DNA of 64,000 nt. Origin: Adineta ricciae (lineage: Eukaryota > Rotifera > Eurotatoria > Adinetida > Adinetidae). The DNA lies in assembly GCA_905250025.1 (NCBI GenBank), contig CAJNOJ010000036.1:124001-188000 (forward strand), read 5' to 3'. Positions 24,772-35,816 of the stretch are shown here, one piece after another. The notes under the pieces are model-generated. The model searched no databases, was not told the DNA's origin, and was given only the letters and a program-made list of their open reading frames with translations. The position numbers were made by a program, and so were the translations under genes. How positions within the stretch are numbered: the first letter of the stretch is position 1; every line of letters starts with the position of its first letter.

Positions 24772-27432
24772 ATGTTGAAATTTGGTATGACAAAACCTGA
24801 TGATTTCGTGAGCATTTATTACTTCGATTGATTTGTGTTCATAGAGTTGGTCTGTCTTTTGAAATTATGTTTGGTCTCTATGATTCAAAGTCAGAAGTAC
24901 CTAGAATGCACTTTTGATCGAGGTGATTTGCCTTGTAAACTTATTCCAGTTGGAATGAATCCTCCATTGCAAACCATAAGTTATATCACCGTGGACGATC
25001 CATCAGTGAAACTATCAATGCCATTGTCGGATGTGACATCTATTAGTAAATAGAGAATCTAGTGTTGGAAAATGTATGATTTAATACTGTTTAGCTGCAC
25101 CGACTATTGGGAATAATTTAACATGTCAAATACCATATCAACTTGAGAGTACTACTGAACAGATCTACTTTTGTTCTCGATTGAAGGACTCCTCGAAACC
25201 AGCTAGTTGTATCACAACGGATTCCACTGATCAAGAATGTTTGCTTGGTAAGATTTTATAGTAAAGCCCACACTGGTGTTGGTTAATCAATACCATTATG
25301 ATGTACATAGGACAGTATGTTCTGGCTCAACTAGTTCCCGGAGAAACTCTGGCTTACTTCATTGAAGTACGAAGCACAAGAGGTCCATCTTGTTTGAGTT
25401 TCTACTATTATATAACAAATTCCAATGTTGCCCAAATCCTTGTTCAATATTCTGACATTACTGGAAGTAGTACAGAACAGATTGGAAAAGCATCCAAGGT
25501 GTTATTCAATGGTTGGCATTTGACAAATTTTAGTTTTCAACCACAAATAAACGACTATCACGTAAGATGGAACAATTTAGTATAAGAATAAAAGACTATC
25601 TATGCATAGATCTACTTCAATTTGCAAACATCAGAAAATACGAATAAGTCGGTTTTTATTGCTCTGGATGAAATAAAAATCATCGACGGCTATTGTGGTA
25701 GATAATCATCAGATAATGTTTGTTATATCTTAGTTGATCCATAACTTTTGCACTTATTTAGAGTCAGACACTGTCGTTACTTCTACCACTGTGAGTAAAA
25801 CTATTTCTGAACTCCAGATTATTGTGATGTTTACCGGAAATTTAGACAATGGATCAAACAACACAAATGACTTCACAGAAAGTCACGAGTACAACCAAAG
25901 AATCATCTGTACCATGGACACAAACATTCAGTACAGTGACTACGTAAGATACAAATTCAAATATTATCTCACAATGTCAGTGTCAGATCTAGCTGAAATC
26001 TAATAATAATTGTATTTTTATCTATATTGAATTATATGTTTACATCAGGTCAACAGTCACAACGACACAATTATCATCTGAAACATCATTAGATTTAACT
26101 AATTCAACAATCACAGTTTCTAGTACTACATCTAAAATTCCTTTTCGTCCATTATTTCAATGTGACTTCACCACAACATGTTTTGGAAAGAACATGATAA
26201 CACTTACGAATGGTAGTGAATTCAATCCGACAAGTCTATCGTCGAACTCTGAACCGCCTCGAGTGCCCACTTCAGATATAACGTCCATTAGTAAGTATTC
26301 ATTGTTCTTGCTATTCGTTCTGTGTTGGAGATATACATATTCGAAAATATATTTCAGCTAGACCAACAAGTAACAATCAACTATGTGCTATACCTTATCG
26401 ACCTCAACTGGACGACAGCAACGCAACTACTTCTTGGAATATGTGGTTCTGTTATAAAAATCAGTGCCCTTTACCGAATGGACAAACTGCAGTGTGTACA
26501 TCGGGTAGATATTTCATTATAATAACTTAGTAAAATAAGAGATGCAATGAGTTTATGCATCTGTAGGCTTCTACGGTCTTATTTCTCTTGATCCATCGGA
26601 AAAATCGAAAACAGTAATCGATCCACTTGTACCCGATGTGACAATGCGTGATGCATCTGGTGATCAATGTCTCCGATTTTATTATTATTTCACTGTATAT
26701 GATGATTACAACTGGGATCAACATATTCAGTTATGGATTAGACCTAACAATCACAGTGATATTCGATATTCCATTGGAAATCTGACAGTGAATGATATGA
26801 AATACAATGGTTGGCATTTTCATTATATAACATTCAAAAGACAATCATCCGGTGATACGGTAACATCCTTAATAGAAAAAAAACTCAAAACAGTAGCATT
26901 GTACTGTAATACATTTTCAGTTACAATTTGATTTCGCAGTTGCGAATAACAGTCAAGCAAACAATATTCTGACGAATAGAACAATATATTTTGCATTAGA
27001 TAACATTGAACTGTATGACTACAATTGTTCATGTAAGTACATCCATTGAACGGAGAAGAAGACATTGAAAACTGAAACTGTCTAGTTGTCAACGATCAAC
27101 TTCCACAAACGACCACTTTGCTGCCTGTTACAACAACAAGGCAAGAAGCAACTCCTCCGCTTCCCATCCATGGTAAGAAACACTAATCACTCGATTACTT
27201 CTATTAGAATTGAAACTTTCTCGATTCATTCATAGATAAGCCAAACTTAGGACTCATTCTTAGCCTTTCGTTAGGCGTCGGCATTCCTGTAGTGTTACTT
27301 ACTGTTAGTGGCGTTTTATTCTATGTGAGGAAGCGTCAAGATGCCAAAAAGTTAGATTTCATTGAAATGGATGGTTCAATTTGTGAGGATGATAGCAATG
27401 ATGATTCAATTTCTCTTTCCAATGCGTTCTGA
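24772..27432 (+). CDS. Single-pass receptor-like protein with two MAM-like domains
   Basis: Thirteen exons add up to 636 residues: 24772-24784, 24845-25045, 25095-25247, 25311-25561, 25610-25697, 25762-25790, 25846-25943, 26049-26290, 26358-26504, 26567-26859, 26921-27032, 27086-27172, 27236-27432. The signal peptide is split by an intron after four codons (MLKF|ELVCLLKLCLV). Each repeat unit starts with a short Cys module (ECTFD..DLPC; QCDFTTTCF), then a second Cys module, then a MAM-like jelly roll with C(L)xFYYY and the closing ALD(E/N)I...Y(D)xC signature. A Thr/Ser linker joins the units, and a Thr/Pro stalk leads to a membrane helix (~576-602) and a short acidic tail. Exon phases match between the two units, showing an internal duplication. 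MAM domains mediate adhesion and receptor clustering; the partner here is unknown. Confidence 0.83.
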
Positions 27433-28171
27433 ACTGTTCTTTTTCTACATCATTCCTACATTTTTCTCCAAATACACTGCCACTATCGACCAAATCTTTA
27501 AAATGCGAAGTTTTGTTTTTCGTTGTAGCGAAAATATTGCTAAACAAAGATTAATCATGACTATTGTCGAAAATAATGATAAGACATCTTTTAGGCAACA
27601 ATCAATCAGTTAGTGTCATAGACAACATGATCAAACAAGATGGAACATTTTCTTCCTTTCTTTCGAAACGATCGCAAAGCGATGCGGAAAGACTAATCCA
27701 CATTCTTCCGGTTCGCATACATTCACAACGTACGTCACATACGCGAGACAAAACGGAAAACTCGCACAACAATTGAATGACGTCAAAAAAACTCAAAAGA
27801 ACTTCTTTCGACTAATGTCAATAACATCAATGTAAATGTGGAGAAAACAGAATCAAACAACAATCGAAATAATTTGATTGTCCAAAGCCTAGTTTCATAT
27901 GCACGTTCGTCGATCTGAGTATGTAAGCAAGGTATTAATCATGTAAAAGATTTTTTGCAAAAATGCCACAGTCAGCAATTAGTTTCCCATCTTTGAAGCA
28001 TATGGAAGATGCAAAGGCTTTCCTCGGACATGAATCAATCTATGTTATACTGTTTTCTTCGGTTGTTGACAATGAAAAAAAACGAAGTTTGTTATTTCTT
28101 AGTTAAATAATCAGACGGAATATGAAGATGAAAAAGAAATTGTCCTAAACAACAATGCTGATCGATGTTCA
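27433..28171. other. Convergent spacer, no gene seen
   Basis: Lies between the 3' ends of the MAM-like gene and NAA10. The short ORFs here look random. Confidence 0.5.
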
Positions 28172-28917
28172 TTATGCCTAAAAGAAAATTCCGAACAATC
28201 AGATGCAGATGCATGGATTCCTTTCACATACTTTTGCCGCTGGTATAAGTTCACGTCTCATGGAAAAAGCATCTTCACCATCGGCATAATAACGCGGATC
28301 ACGATCATGAATTCTATTCAAAGTACGCCGTTATTAGTGACAAGAACAAATTTGAAAATAAATCTCTTACGTAAAGCCAAGCGCGTTTTGATAAAGATGT
28401 AACGCAGCTCGATTGCTGACACGAACATGTAGAGAAACGTATTTCGCATTGAAGTTTTCCACCATCGCACGACTTGCTTGTTCCATTAATTTTTGAGCTA
28501 AACCAAGACGACGATGAGTTCGTCGTACAGCCTATAAAATCTCGTCATTTTCACATTCTGTATCTTTGTTAGACTTACAAGTGAAGTGATGTGACCATGC
28601 GGTATGCTGTCTTCACCATCATCTTCCCTAAAATGCACAAAATTAATTGAGATAAAGAAACTCCTTATCGGCTTTTCTGTACATTTTTGCTAGAACATAG
28701 CCAACAATCTTTCCACTATCATCTTCGGCAACGTAGGACAATTGTGGCCATGACAAGCCATGGTAGAAATAATATTTCAATTGATAATTTTCTGGTAAAC
28801 ATAGTAGATTACAATTTTGCATGTTGATAAGGTCTTCTGGCTAGAAGAAAAGATTCGTGATTGATTTGCGCGACCAAATCCTGTTTTTTGGCTTACGGTG
28901 GCATTTCGGATGATCAT
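28172..28917 (-). CDS. NAA10: NatA catalytic subunit NAA10 (N-alpha-acetyltransferase)
   Basis: Six exons: 28917-28897, 28840-28683, 28627-28579, 28531-28371, 28313-28232, 28177-28172; 158 residues. NAA10, bound to the NAA15 scaffold on the ribosome, acetylates the N-termini of new proteins. Nearly every family block is present: [48 protein letters not shown], the acetyl-CoA-binding [31 protein letters not shown] and YYADGEDAF. The last exon carries only Ala and the stop (gtatgt...ttttag|GCATAA). Without that splice the protein would instead run to a TGA at 28,199. Either way it lacks the long acidic tail of vertebrate NAA10 and ends just after the catalytic domain. Confidence 0.95.
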
Positions 28918-29976
28918 CTTTGATAGTTTATTTGATTCAAATAATTAATAGGAAGAAATGAAGGAGAAATCTAGAAACTCGTTCGACCAATTGAAATAAT
29001 CTTGGAGAAGTTCTGATGATTCACTATCGAACTATAGTCACTTATGCAGTTCGGATGAGGAAACGTGTTTATTTACTTGAAACTTACCGAAATAGATGAA
29101 ATAGTTTCCTAGTTTTCGATTATGTCTATCACGATTGGAATAAATATTGTGTTCAATAAATATGAACAATTTACTTCCGATATACTGAGAAAGTACATGA
29201 AAAGAAAATAGAAAGGTCTTCCATTTTGAAATGAATACAGACAGTTCAAGAATATAGTCTAAAGTCACGGTATCTTCTGTCGTGTTATCTGTGTATAAAT
29301 CTACATCATTCAGCAACGTTTCATTAACCAAACTATAATGAATTTATAATCTTATCAATAAATAAATGAATGAATAGATGCATAGATGTTATTTACTAAT
29401 AATTGCTCCACTTGTCTCGAATCGGTCAAAATTTGATTTTCATGTGCTGTCATATCAATGTCAGTAGATGTCGCCTGTGTATCTCTCTACACGTTCAGTC
29501 TATTACTTTGTACGATGAATACGTTGTTGATTTAGTCCCGATAGTGCACAGAATATGAAGTGAAGATTTTTTAACGTTGCAAATCCTTTGAATAAAGGTA
29601 CCCTAGATCAGATTGAAAGCTTATCACTACTAACGCCATCTATAAACAAACTAGAACTATATAAAAAATCTGGAAAAAAACTCGATGAATAAAATCAAAA
29701 TGTATTTTTCTTGATTTTTACTTTGTTGAAATATTTTCTTGCTCACTTTCAACAAACAAACAAACAAACATAACATTCTCGAGTAACATGTTGAATGGAG
29801 TTTCACATTCTCTTAAGATTCATCATGGCCGATGATATGCCGATCCGGAGGCGATTTTAGAACAAACAAATAAACACATCGAATACATAACAGAAAACTG
29901 CCAATCTTTTTTGTCATATTAGTTTGTTTTTATCTTTAATGATGAATTTTCTTTTCTGAATTCTTTCAGATCGACA
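28918..29976. other. Spacer between NAA10 and DGK theta
   Basis: Divergent upstream region. A 97-residue minus-strand ORF at 29,331-29,038 shows no domain and no splice partner in phase. An AAAC repeat lies at 29,751-29,770. An acceptor (ttctttcag) at 29,969 precedes the kinase start region. Confidence 0.5.
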
Positions 29977-30003
29977 ATGCGTCGACGACGTCGTCTATTT
30001 TAA
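29977..30003 (+). promoter_or_regulatory. Upstream mini-ORF (MRRRRRLF) overlapping the DGK start
   Basis: ATG at 29,977 opens eight codons, five of them arginine, and stops at TAA 30,001-30,003. The last A of that stop is the first base of the main ATG (TAATG). Such an overlap can permit termination-reinitiation, and a run of Arg codons could slow ribosomes. It matters only if the mature 5' UTR starts at or before the acceptor at 29,969. Confidence 0.4.
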
Positions 30004-33000
30004 TGGCCGGTACTGGCCACAGTCAACAACAAATAAAATATTTGTATTTTCATTACAATAATTCACCTGTATTGATTAATAAAATACCATCTGTATGTAC
30101 TTCGACACACCGAGAACAATCGATGATGAGTTCGTCGACATCTCCTTNAGAAGATTGTGGTTTTGGTACATTAAAAGATATCATTATCCCACCTTATGCT
30201 ATATCAATTCCACGTGTCGCTGATCTCAACAAAGATCTCATCCTTGGCATTGGTAATAGTATGTCCAAACGATTACAAATCTCCACAGCGAATAGCTCCT
30301 CTACGCAAGCAGCCGATTTGAATCTTGTCGGTACACCTACGAATATGGGTCCTAAAAGTCCAGGATCAATGAGTAAGTTCACAAACGTCAGTTATTTTTC
30401 AGTCTTCTTCAATCGCTTTGTATAAAACACACATACATATATATATACATATGCATAACTGAATACGTGTTTGCCTCGCACATCCCTTTCGCTGAAAACT
30501 ATTTGTTATTCAACGCTTAGAACGACAAACATCATGTGTTTTGCAACGAAAAAATTTTTCAACGATAACCACATCGAATCATTTAACAACACAATTTGCC
30601 AGTCAGAGGGGTACCAATAAAAATTAGATGAAATAAAAACTATTTAGCACGTTTTTCTCTTTTCTTTTATTGTTTATTATGATGCCTGCATGAATTTAGA
30701 GTTCGTTTTTTTTTTATTTCTTTTTCTTTCTTCTCCTTTTTCATTGCTAACAATCGAACTTCAACGGATTTTTAATTTCAATCTATTTTGTTTCTCTTAG
30801 TACGAAGTCCATCGGCCGAACATCCATCAGGCGGTGATGCTGATAGTGGACCTAGTTACATTGAAAAAGATCCTCACAGTCGTGGTGGTGGCGATACATA
30901 TCCCAGTCCGATGATACAAGCTGACAGTGTATCAACAGCAGCAAGTAAAACAAAACCATCAAAAACACCAAATAAAGGTCAACAAGACGAAGAAGAAGAA
31001 CGAGGTAATTGAAAATCTTTGACAATCACTGCAATAATCGATTACATGAACTTTATTGTTTTCGTTTGCTTTAGAAATCATCAAAGTATACGATGGTAAT
31101 GCAACATATCGTAACGGCACTCCCCGTTCAATTTCCGTTCCTCGACAAGCGAGTTATAACCAAATTCTGGTATATTCTAAAATCTTTTTTCTTCTTATCT
31201 TTAAAATTCACAAAATATGCTTTTTTTTCAGGAGGCTGCACTCCGTACATTCCATATCAATGACGATTGTACTAAATATTGCATCACTGTACCTATTGAT
31301 GATGGTACGTCATATTTATCCGAGACGGTTTTCATATATATTGGTGATCTTTCTTTGCTTTAGTGGGAGGTGATCAACCACTTGATGAAACAATGCCATT
31401 AAAATCTCTTAGACAATTAAGTGGCCGTATATTGAACATATACATTCGTTATAAAGAACGTGGTGATATGGATATTGACTACATTCGAGTTTATCCTGGC
31501 ATTCTTAAGTAAATTGACTCGAAAAAAAAGAGAATAAAACATTCAATGTTACGCTTTTCTCTAGAACTCATGATGGTTTTAAAGTGATTAAAGTAACGTC
31601 ATCGAGTACAACATCCGAAGTGATTGCTAGAGCTCTAGCTGATTTCGGTATACAAAATGTCAATGCCGAAAAATATTCGCTGGTCGAAGTCCTACTCATA
31701 TCCAATGTTAACTACACCGATCGTATTTTAGAACCAGATGAATGTCCTATACATGTTCTACGACAACAGAGAAAAGTACAAAATCTTGAGAAATTCTATA
31801 CATTTTGTTTTTATGTTTGTCTGTAGGAATCTGTTCGTAGTCATCGTGTAACACGATTTTATCTACAACACAAAGAAGATCCACATGGCCCATCTGTCTC
31901 TCTATTTGTCGGCAATTTACCTCCCGGTCCCCGCACAGAAAAGCAATATGAGAAAATACTCTTTCAAGATATTTTTAAATCGGATAAAGATTTAAAATGG
32001 GATAATATGGACGTTATTTATTATGAACACGGAGCAATGGTTTTAGTTTACAGTGATAGTGATCGTGCAACGCGTGCATTTAGTATCCTACGACAAGCAA
32101 AACATGATCAAAAACAGTTATTAGTGTTGATGTTACCGAATATTCAATCTCAATTTATTCCATCACATGTTACTCCATTACTTGTCTTTGTTAATGTCAA
32201 ATCAGGTGGACAGCAGGGTGCAGAACTAATCACTAATTTTCGTCATTTACTCAATCCACACCAAGTTTTCGATTTGCAGAATGGCGGACCTTTACCAGGC
32301 CTCTACGTCTTTCGAAATATTCCACACTATCGTATCTTAGCATGTGGAGGAGATGGAACAGTCGGCTGGGTACTAAGCTGCTTGGATAATGTCGGTCAAG
32401 ATGCACTATGTCAATCTCCGCCTGTAGGCATTGTACCATTGGGCACAGGGAATGATTTGGCGCGTGTTCTTCGCTGGGGTTCAGGTTATACAGGTGGCGA
32501 AGAACCATTAGCACTGCTCAGGGATATGGTTGAAGCTGAAGAAATCAAATTAGATCGTTGGACAGTTGTTTTTCATCAAGATCAAGATAAACGTATACCA
32601 GCAGCAACAGAAACGAATACAGTCAAGTCAACGACAGGATCGGGCTCATCAACCAAATTGACTCAGAAAAAAGCGATCAAACCCATTCTTAATCAACCAC
32701 CGCCATCAGTTGCACTACCGGTACGTCTGAGTTCTCTTCTCATTCGATGAAATATTTTGGAGAGATGGTGTAGTGAATATTTACTGATCGATATATTTCC
32801 CTCATTTAGATCGCAATTCAAGAAGGTACAACAAATGAAGATAAAACAGAAATGTTCGTAATGAATAACTATTTTGGACTCGGTCTTGATGCTGATATCT
32901 GCCTGGATTTTCATATGGCCAGAGAAGAGAATCCAAATAAATTCAATAGCCGGTTCGTATTCGAATTAGAACGAATAAAAGGACACTTGACCTATCGTCT

Positions 33001-33648
33001 TTCTTTGTCGTTTAAGAATTCAAGCGAAGGGCTACTATCTCAAAACTGGCATAAGAAAAATGATAAAAAAAGGTGGATTAAAAGATTTCAATCGAGATAT
33101 TGTGCTTGAAGTCGATGGAAGACGTATCGATTTACCTCAACTAGAAGGAATTATTATCATGAATATTCTCAGCTGGGCAAGTGGAGCGAATCTATGGGGA
33201 CACGAGAAAGAAGATCGATTTAGTCGACCAACGCATTACGATGGTATGCTAGAAGTCGTCGGTGTTACTGGTATCGTTCATCTCGGACAAATTCAATCGG
33301 GTATACGTTCGGCTGTTCGACTCGCTCAGGGTGGACATGTAAGTATCGAAATCATTCGATCATCTCTTCTATTGACATGTTTGCATTGTCAGGTTCATAT
33401 ACGAATGAACAATGATTATCCAATTCCAGTACAAGTTGATGGTGAACCATGGCTTCAACCTCCCTGTGACATAACAATCATTCGATCCGCACTTAAAGTA
33501 AGTTTCTATGCGAAACATTCGTTCGATATTTCACCTGTCAAATCTTTTCTAGGCAACAATGCTTCGTAAAAGTAAATCTAAAATCAAACGTCGAAATACA
33601 GAACCAAGTGTCTATATTCCTGATGCGGATGATGACTCTAAATGTTGA
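30003..33648 (+). CDS. DGKQ: Diacylglycerol kinase theta, C1 region missing at an n
   Basis: Eleven exons: 30003-30372 (containing the n), 30801-31004, 31075-31169, 31232-31304, 31364-31508, 31565-31775, 31827-32720, 32810-32952, 33017-33338, 33393-33497, 33553-33648; 885 residues. The enzyme phosphorylates diacylglycerol to phosphatidic acid at membranes, ending C1-type signalling. Visible are Ras-associating-type domains (about 190-390) and a catalytic domain from ~483 with [37 protein letters not shown] and [16 protein letters not shown]. The accessory domain has [32 protein letters not shown] and [12 protein letters not shown]. The theta type has three N-terminal C1 fingers. Here the text goes from a Ser-rich start through the n at 30,148 straight into the post-C1 block ([13 protein letters not shown]), so the fingers are probably in missing sequence. 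One intron (after 32,952) uses a weak GTTCGT donor. Confidence 0.93.
30148..30148. other. Single n inside DGK theta exon 1
   Basis: The reading frame is open across it, but the expected C1 domains are absent at exactly this point, so it is more likely a contig join than one unread base. Confidence 0.6.
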
Positions 33649-34610
33649 GATCTTTTCTTCTTTCTCTTTCTTCTGTCACATCTCAGCTGGCCTGAGATCA
33701 GCATATATTATATACATATGTATATGAATCATATATTTCTCCCTGAAAGAATTCTAGTCATTTGATTTTCATTTTCATTCTCTCTTTCTCTTTTTCTTCG
33801 TTTTGTTTTCTGTTGCATAGAACACATCGGTGACGCACGCGTCTCGTCTCATATTCTTTTTCTTTCTTTTTTTAATGTACACATATCAAGAAGAGGAAGA
33901 AGAGGAGAGATTCCTATGATCATGATTGAAAAACTATGCGCGTGCATAATAATACTGACACAGATGAATAAGCAGACAAGCAACAATTCGATCACATTGT
34001 ACCGTTTTTTTTTCTCTCTCTTCAATATCTAGTCGCTGCTGATGCTGTATGCACGTTTGACTTGTTTTTTAGGCAAAATTTCTTTTTTCTCTCTCGCAAA
34101 TCTCTCGGTTTTTTTTTCTCGCGACTGAATAGTGTGTTCGTGTTTGTGTTTAGTCCTTTTACTTTCGATTTCGTTTGTTCTTTTCTTTTTCTCGTATATT
34201 CGAAATTACATATTCATAAATTAATTAATAGAACAGTGATTCTCGTTCGTATTTACCTTCTAGATACTCGTGCGGTTGTCATTTCTTTCTTTTCTTTGCC
34301 ACTAAATGCTATCTATCCTTTTTCTTTTGGTTTTATTCGTGTATAACCGCAGAAAAAAAACTTTTTTGTCAAGTGTGTGTGTGTATTTCTCTTATAACTG
34401 TTCTGTACGCGCTCTTTTTCTTCTATTGGAGATCATCTCTCTCTCTCTTTTCTTTCTTCTCTCGACAATTCAAATAAATATCATACATTTAACATCTTGC
34501 TTTTTTTCCATTTGACTAACGGGAACGAAGACGAAGATTTCGTTTGAGAATATGGCTAGTTTTATCTCTATGTTTTTAGATATTTTTGTCTTATTAGAAA
34601 CCAAGACGCC
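33649..34610. other. Spacer with DGK 3' UTR and elongin C leader
   Basis: Pyrimidine-rich, no gene seen. An acceptor (cttattag) at 34,597 lies 13 bases before the elongin C ATG, so an intron in the leader or trans-splicing is likely. Confidence 0.5.
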
Positions 34611-35041
34611 ATGCCGACAGAAACAGCAGGTGCGACGCCGACTCCAGGCGCAACATCAAATGTTTATGGCGGTCTGGAAGGACCTGAATCTATGTACTTG
34701 AAATTGATCTCATCAGACGGTCATGAGTTCGTTGTTCGTCGTGATTTTGCTACGAGTGCATCTCCGACAATAAAAAACATGCTTAGCGGTCCTGGCCAAT
34801 ACTCAGATACACAACCTAACGAAATCTATCTCAAAGATATTCCTTCCCATGTTCTAATAAATGTTTGTCGGTATTTTGCTTACAAAGCCAAATATACCAA
34901 GTAAGTTGTGCTAGTTGTTTTCTTTCATGCAATCATTTCAATATATGTGTTGTTAGTTCTTCGATCGATATTCCTGAATTTCCAATTGATACTCATGTGG
35001 TATTGGAATTACTTGTTGCATCTGATTTTCTCGATTGTTAA
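34611..35041 (+). CDS. ELOC: Elongin C
   Basis: Exons 34611-34900 and 34957-35041, 124 residues, about the family's length plus a short Thr/Ala/Pro-rich N-terminal extension. Elongin C is the BTB/Skp1-fold adaptor that, with elongin B, links BC-box proteins to Cullin-2/5 ubiquitin ligases and supports elongin A in transcription elongation. It matches the family almost throughout: [72 protein letters not shown] and the C-terminal LELL..SDFLDC. The single intron splits the Asn codon before SS with a normal GTAAGT donor. Confidence 0.98.
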
Positions 35042-35816
35042 TCAAGAACATTCGCATCTTTCTTTATTGGCAATGGCCTAACTTGACGTTTTCTTCTTAA
35101 CAAATGCATGAGCAAACCTTCTTTTTTTTTTCTTTCTTCTAACAATGAAGACTAGAAGCGAAACAAGACTTCATCTTCTTGTAAATATTTCAGTCATTGG
35201 CAGATAAGACAAAATGAAGGAGAGAGAGTCCTCTTTCTCATTTTTCAAAATCAATGTGTTTTTTTTTATTATGCTCAAGAAAAAAAGTTCAACAAATAAA
35301 ACGATGTGCCACTATAATCTGTCTTGTTTCTAAGCATTGAATAGGCGAAATAAGCTGTTCAGTGCATATTTGTCTTGCACAGTTGATCTCTCACGTGAAT
35401 GGTGGATTCAGTTTCAAAGAGAAGAATCTTCTCAAATTGTAAGCGGATGTAATCCAATTGAAAGTAGATTACCCTGTTTTGACTTCTGTCGAGTTATATT
35501 CAAACAATTGGGATGAGACATTGAAAGCTGTCCTACTTATAAATAGAGACAAACAAATCAAGTACAAATGAACTTTCCGAGAGAAATAATCGATCATGCT
35601 AGAAGATTTGGTTATGTCAAATGAAAATTTCACAGAAAAATGAATGTATTCTTCCGTGCATCTTATATTTACTCTTCAAAAGCGATACATTATAACAAAT
35701 TAAAGAAAAATATATAGAGATGAAGAGTCAAACAAGAGGTTAAAGACGTATAGAAGAAAAATAAAGAACTATCAATGTATAATTGTTGCTGTGATGTGTG
35801 TATGTTTTTCTTTTCG
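35042..35816. other. Convergent spacer, no gene seen
   Basis: AT-rich 3' flanks of elongin C and the GPCR gene. Confidence 0.55.

Noticed and set aside
29038..29450. Possible two-exon minus-strand gene near NAA10
   Set aside because: An acceptor exists at about 29,336, but the upstream open stretch does not join in phase, and no family is recognised.
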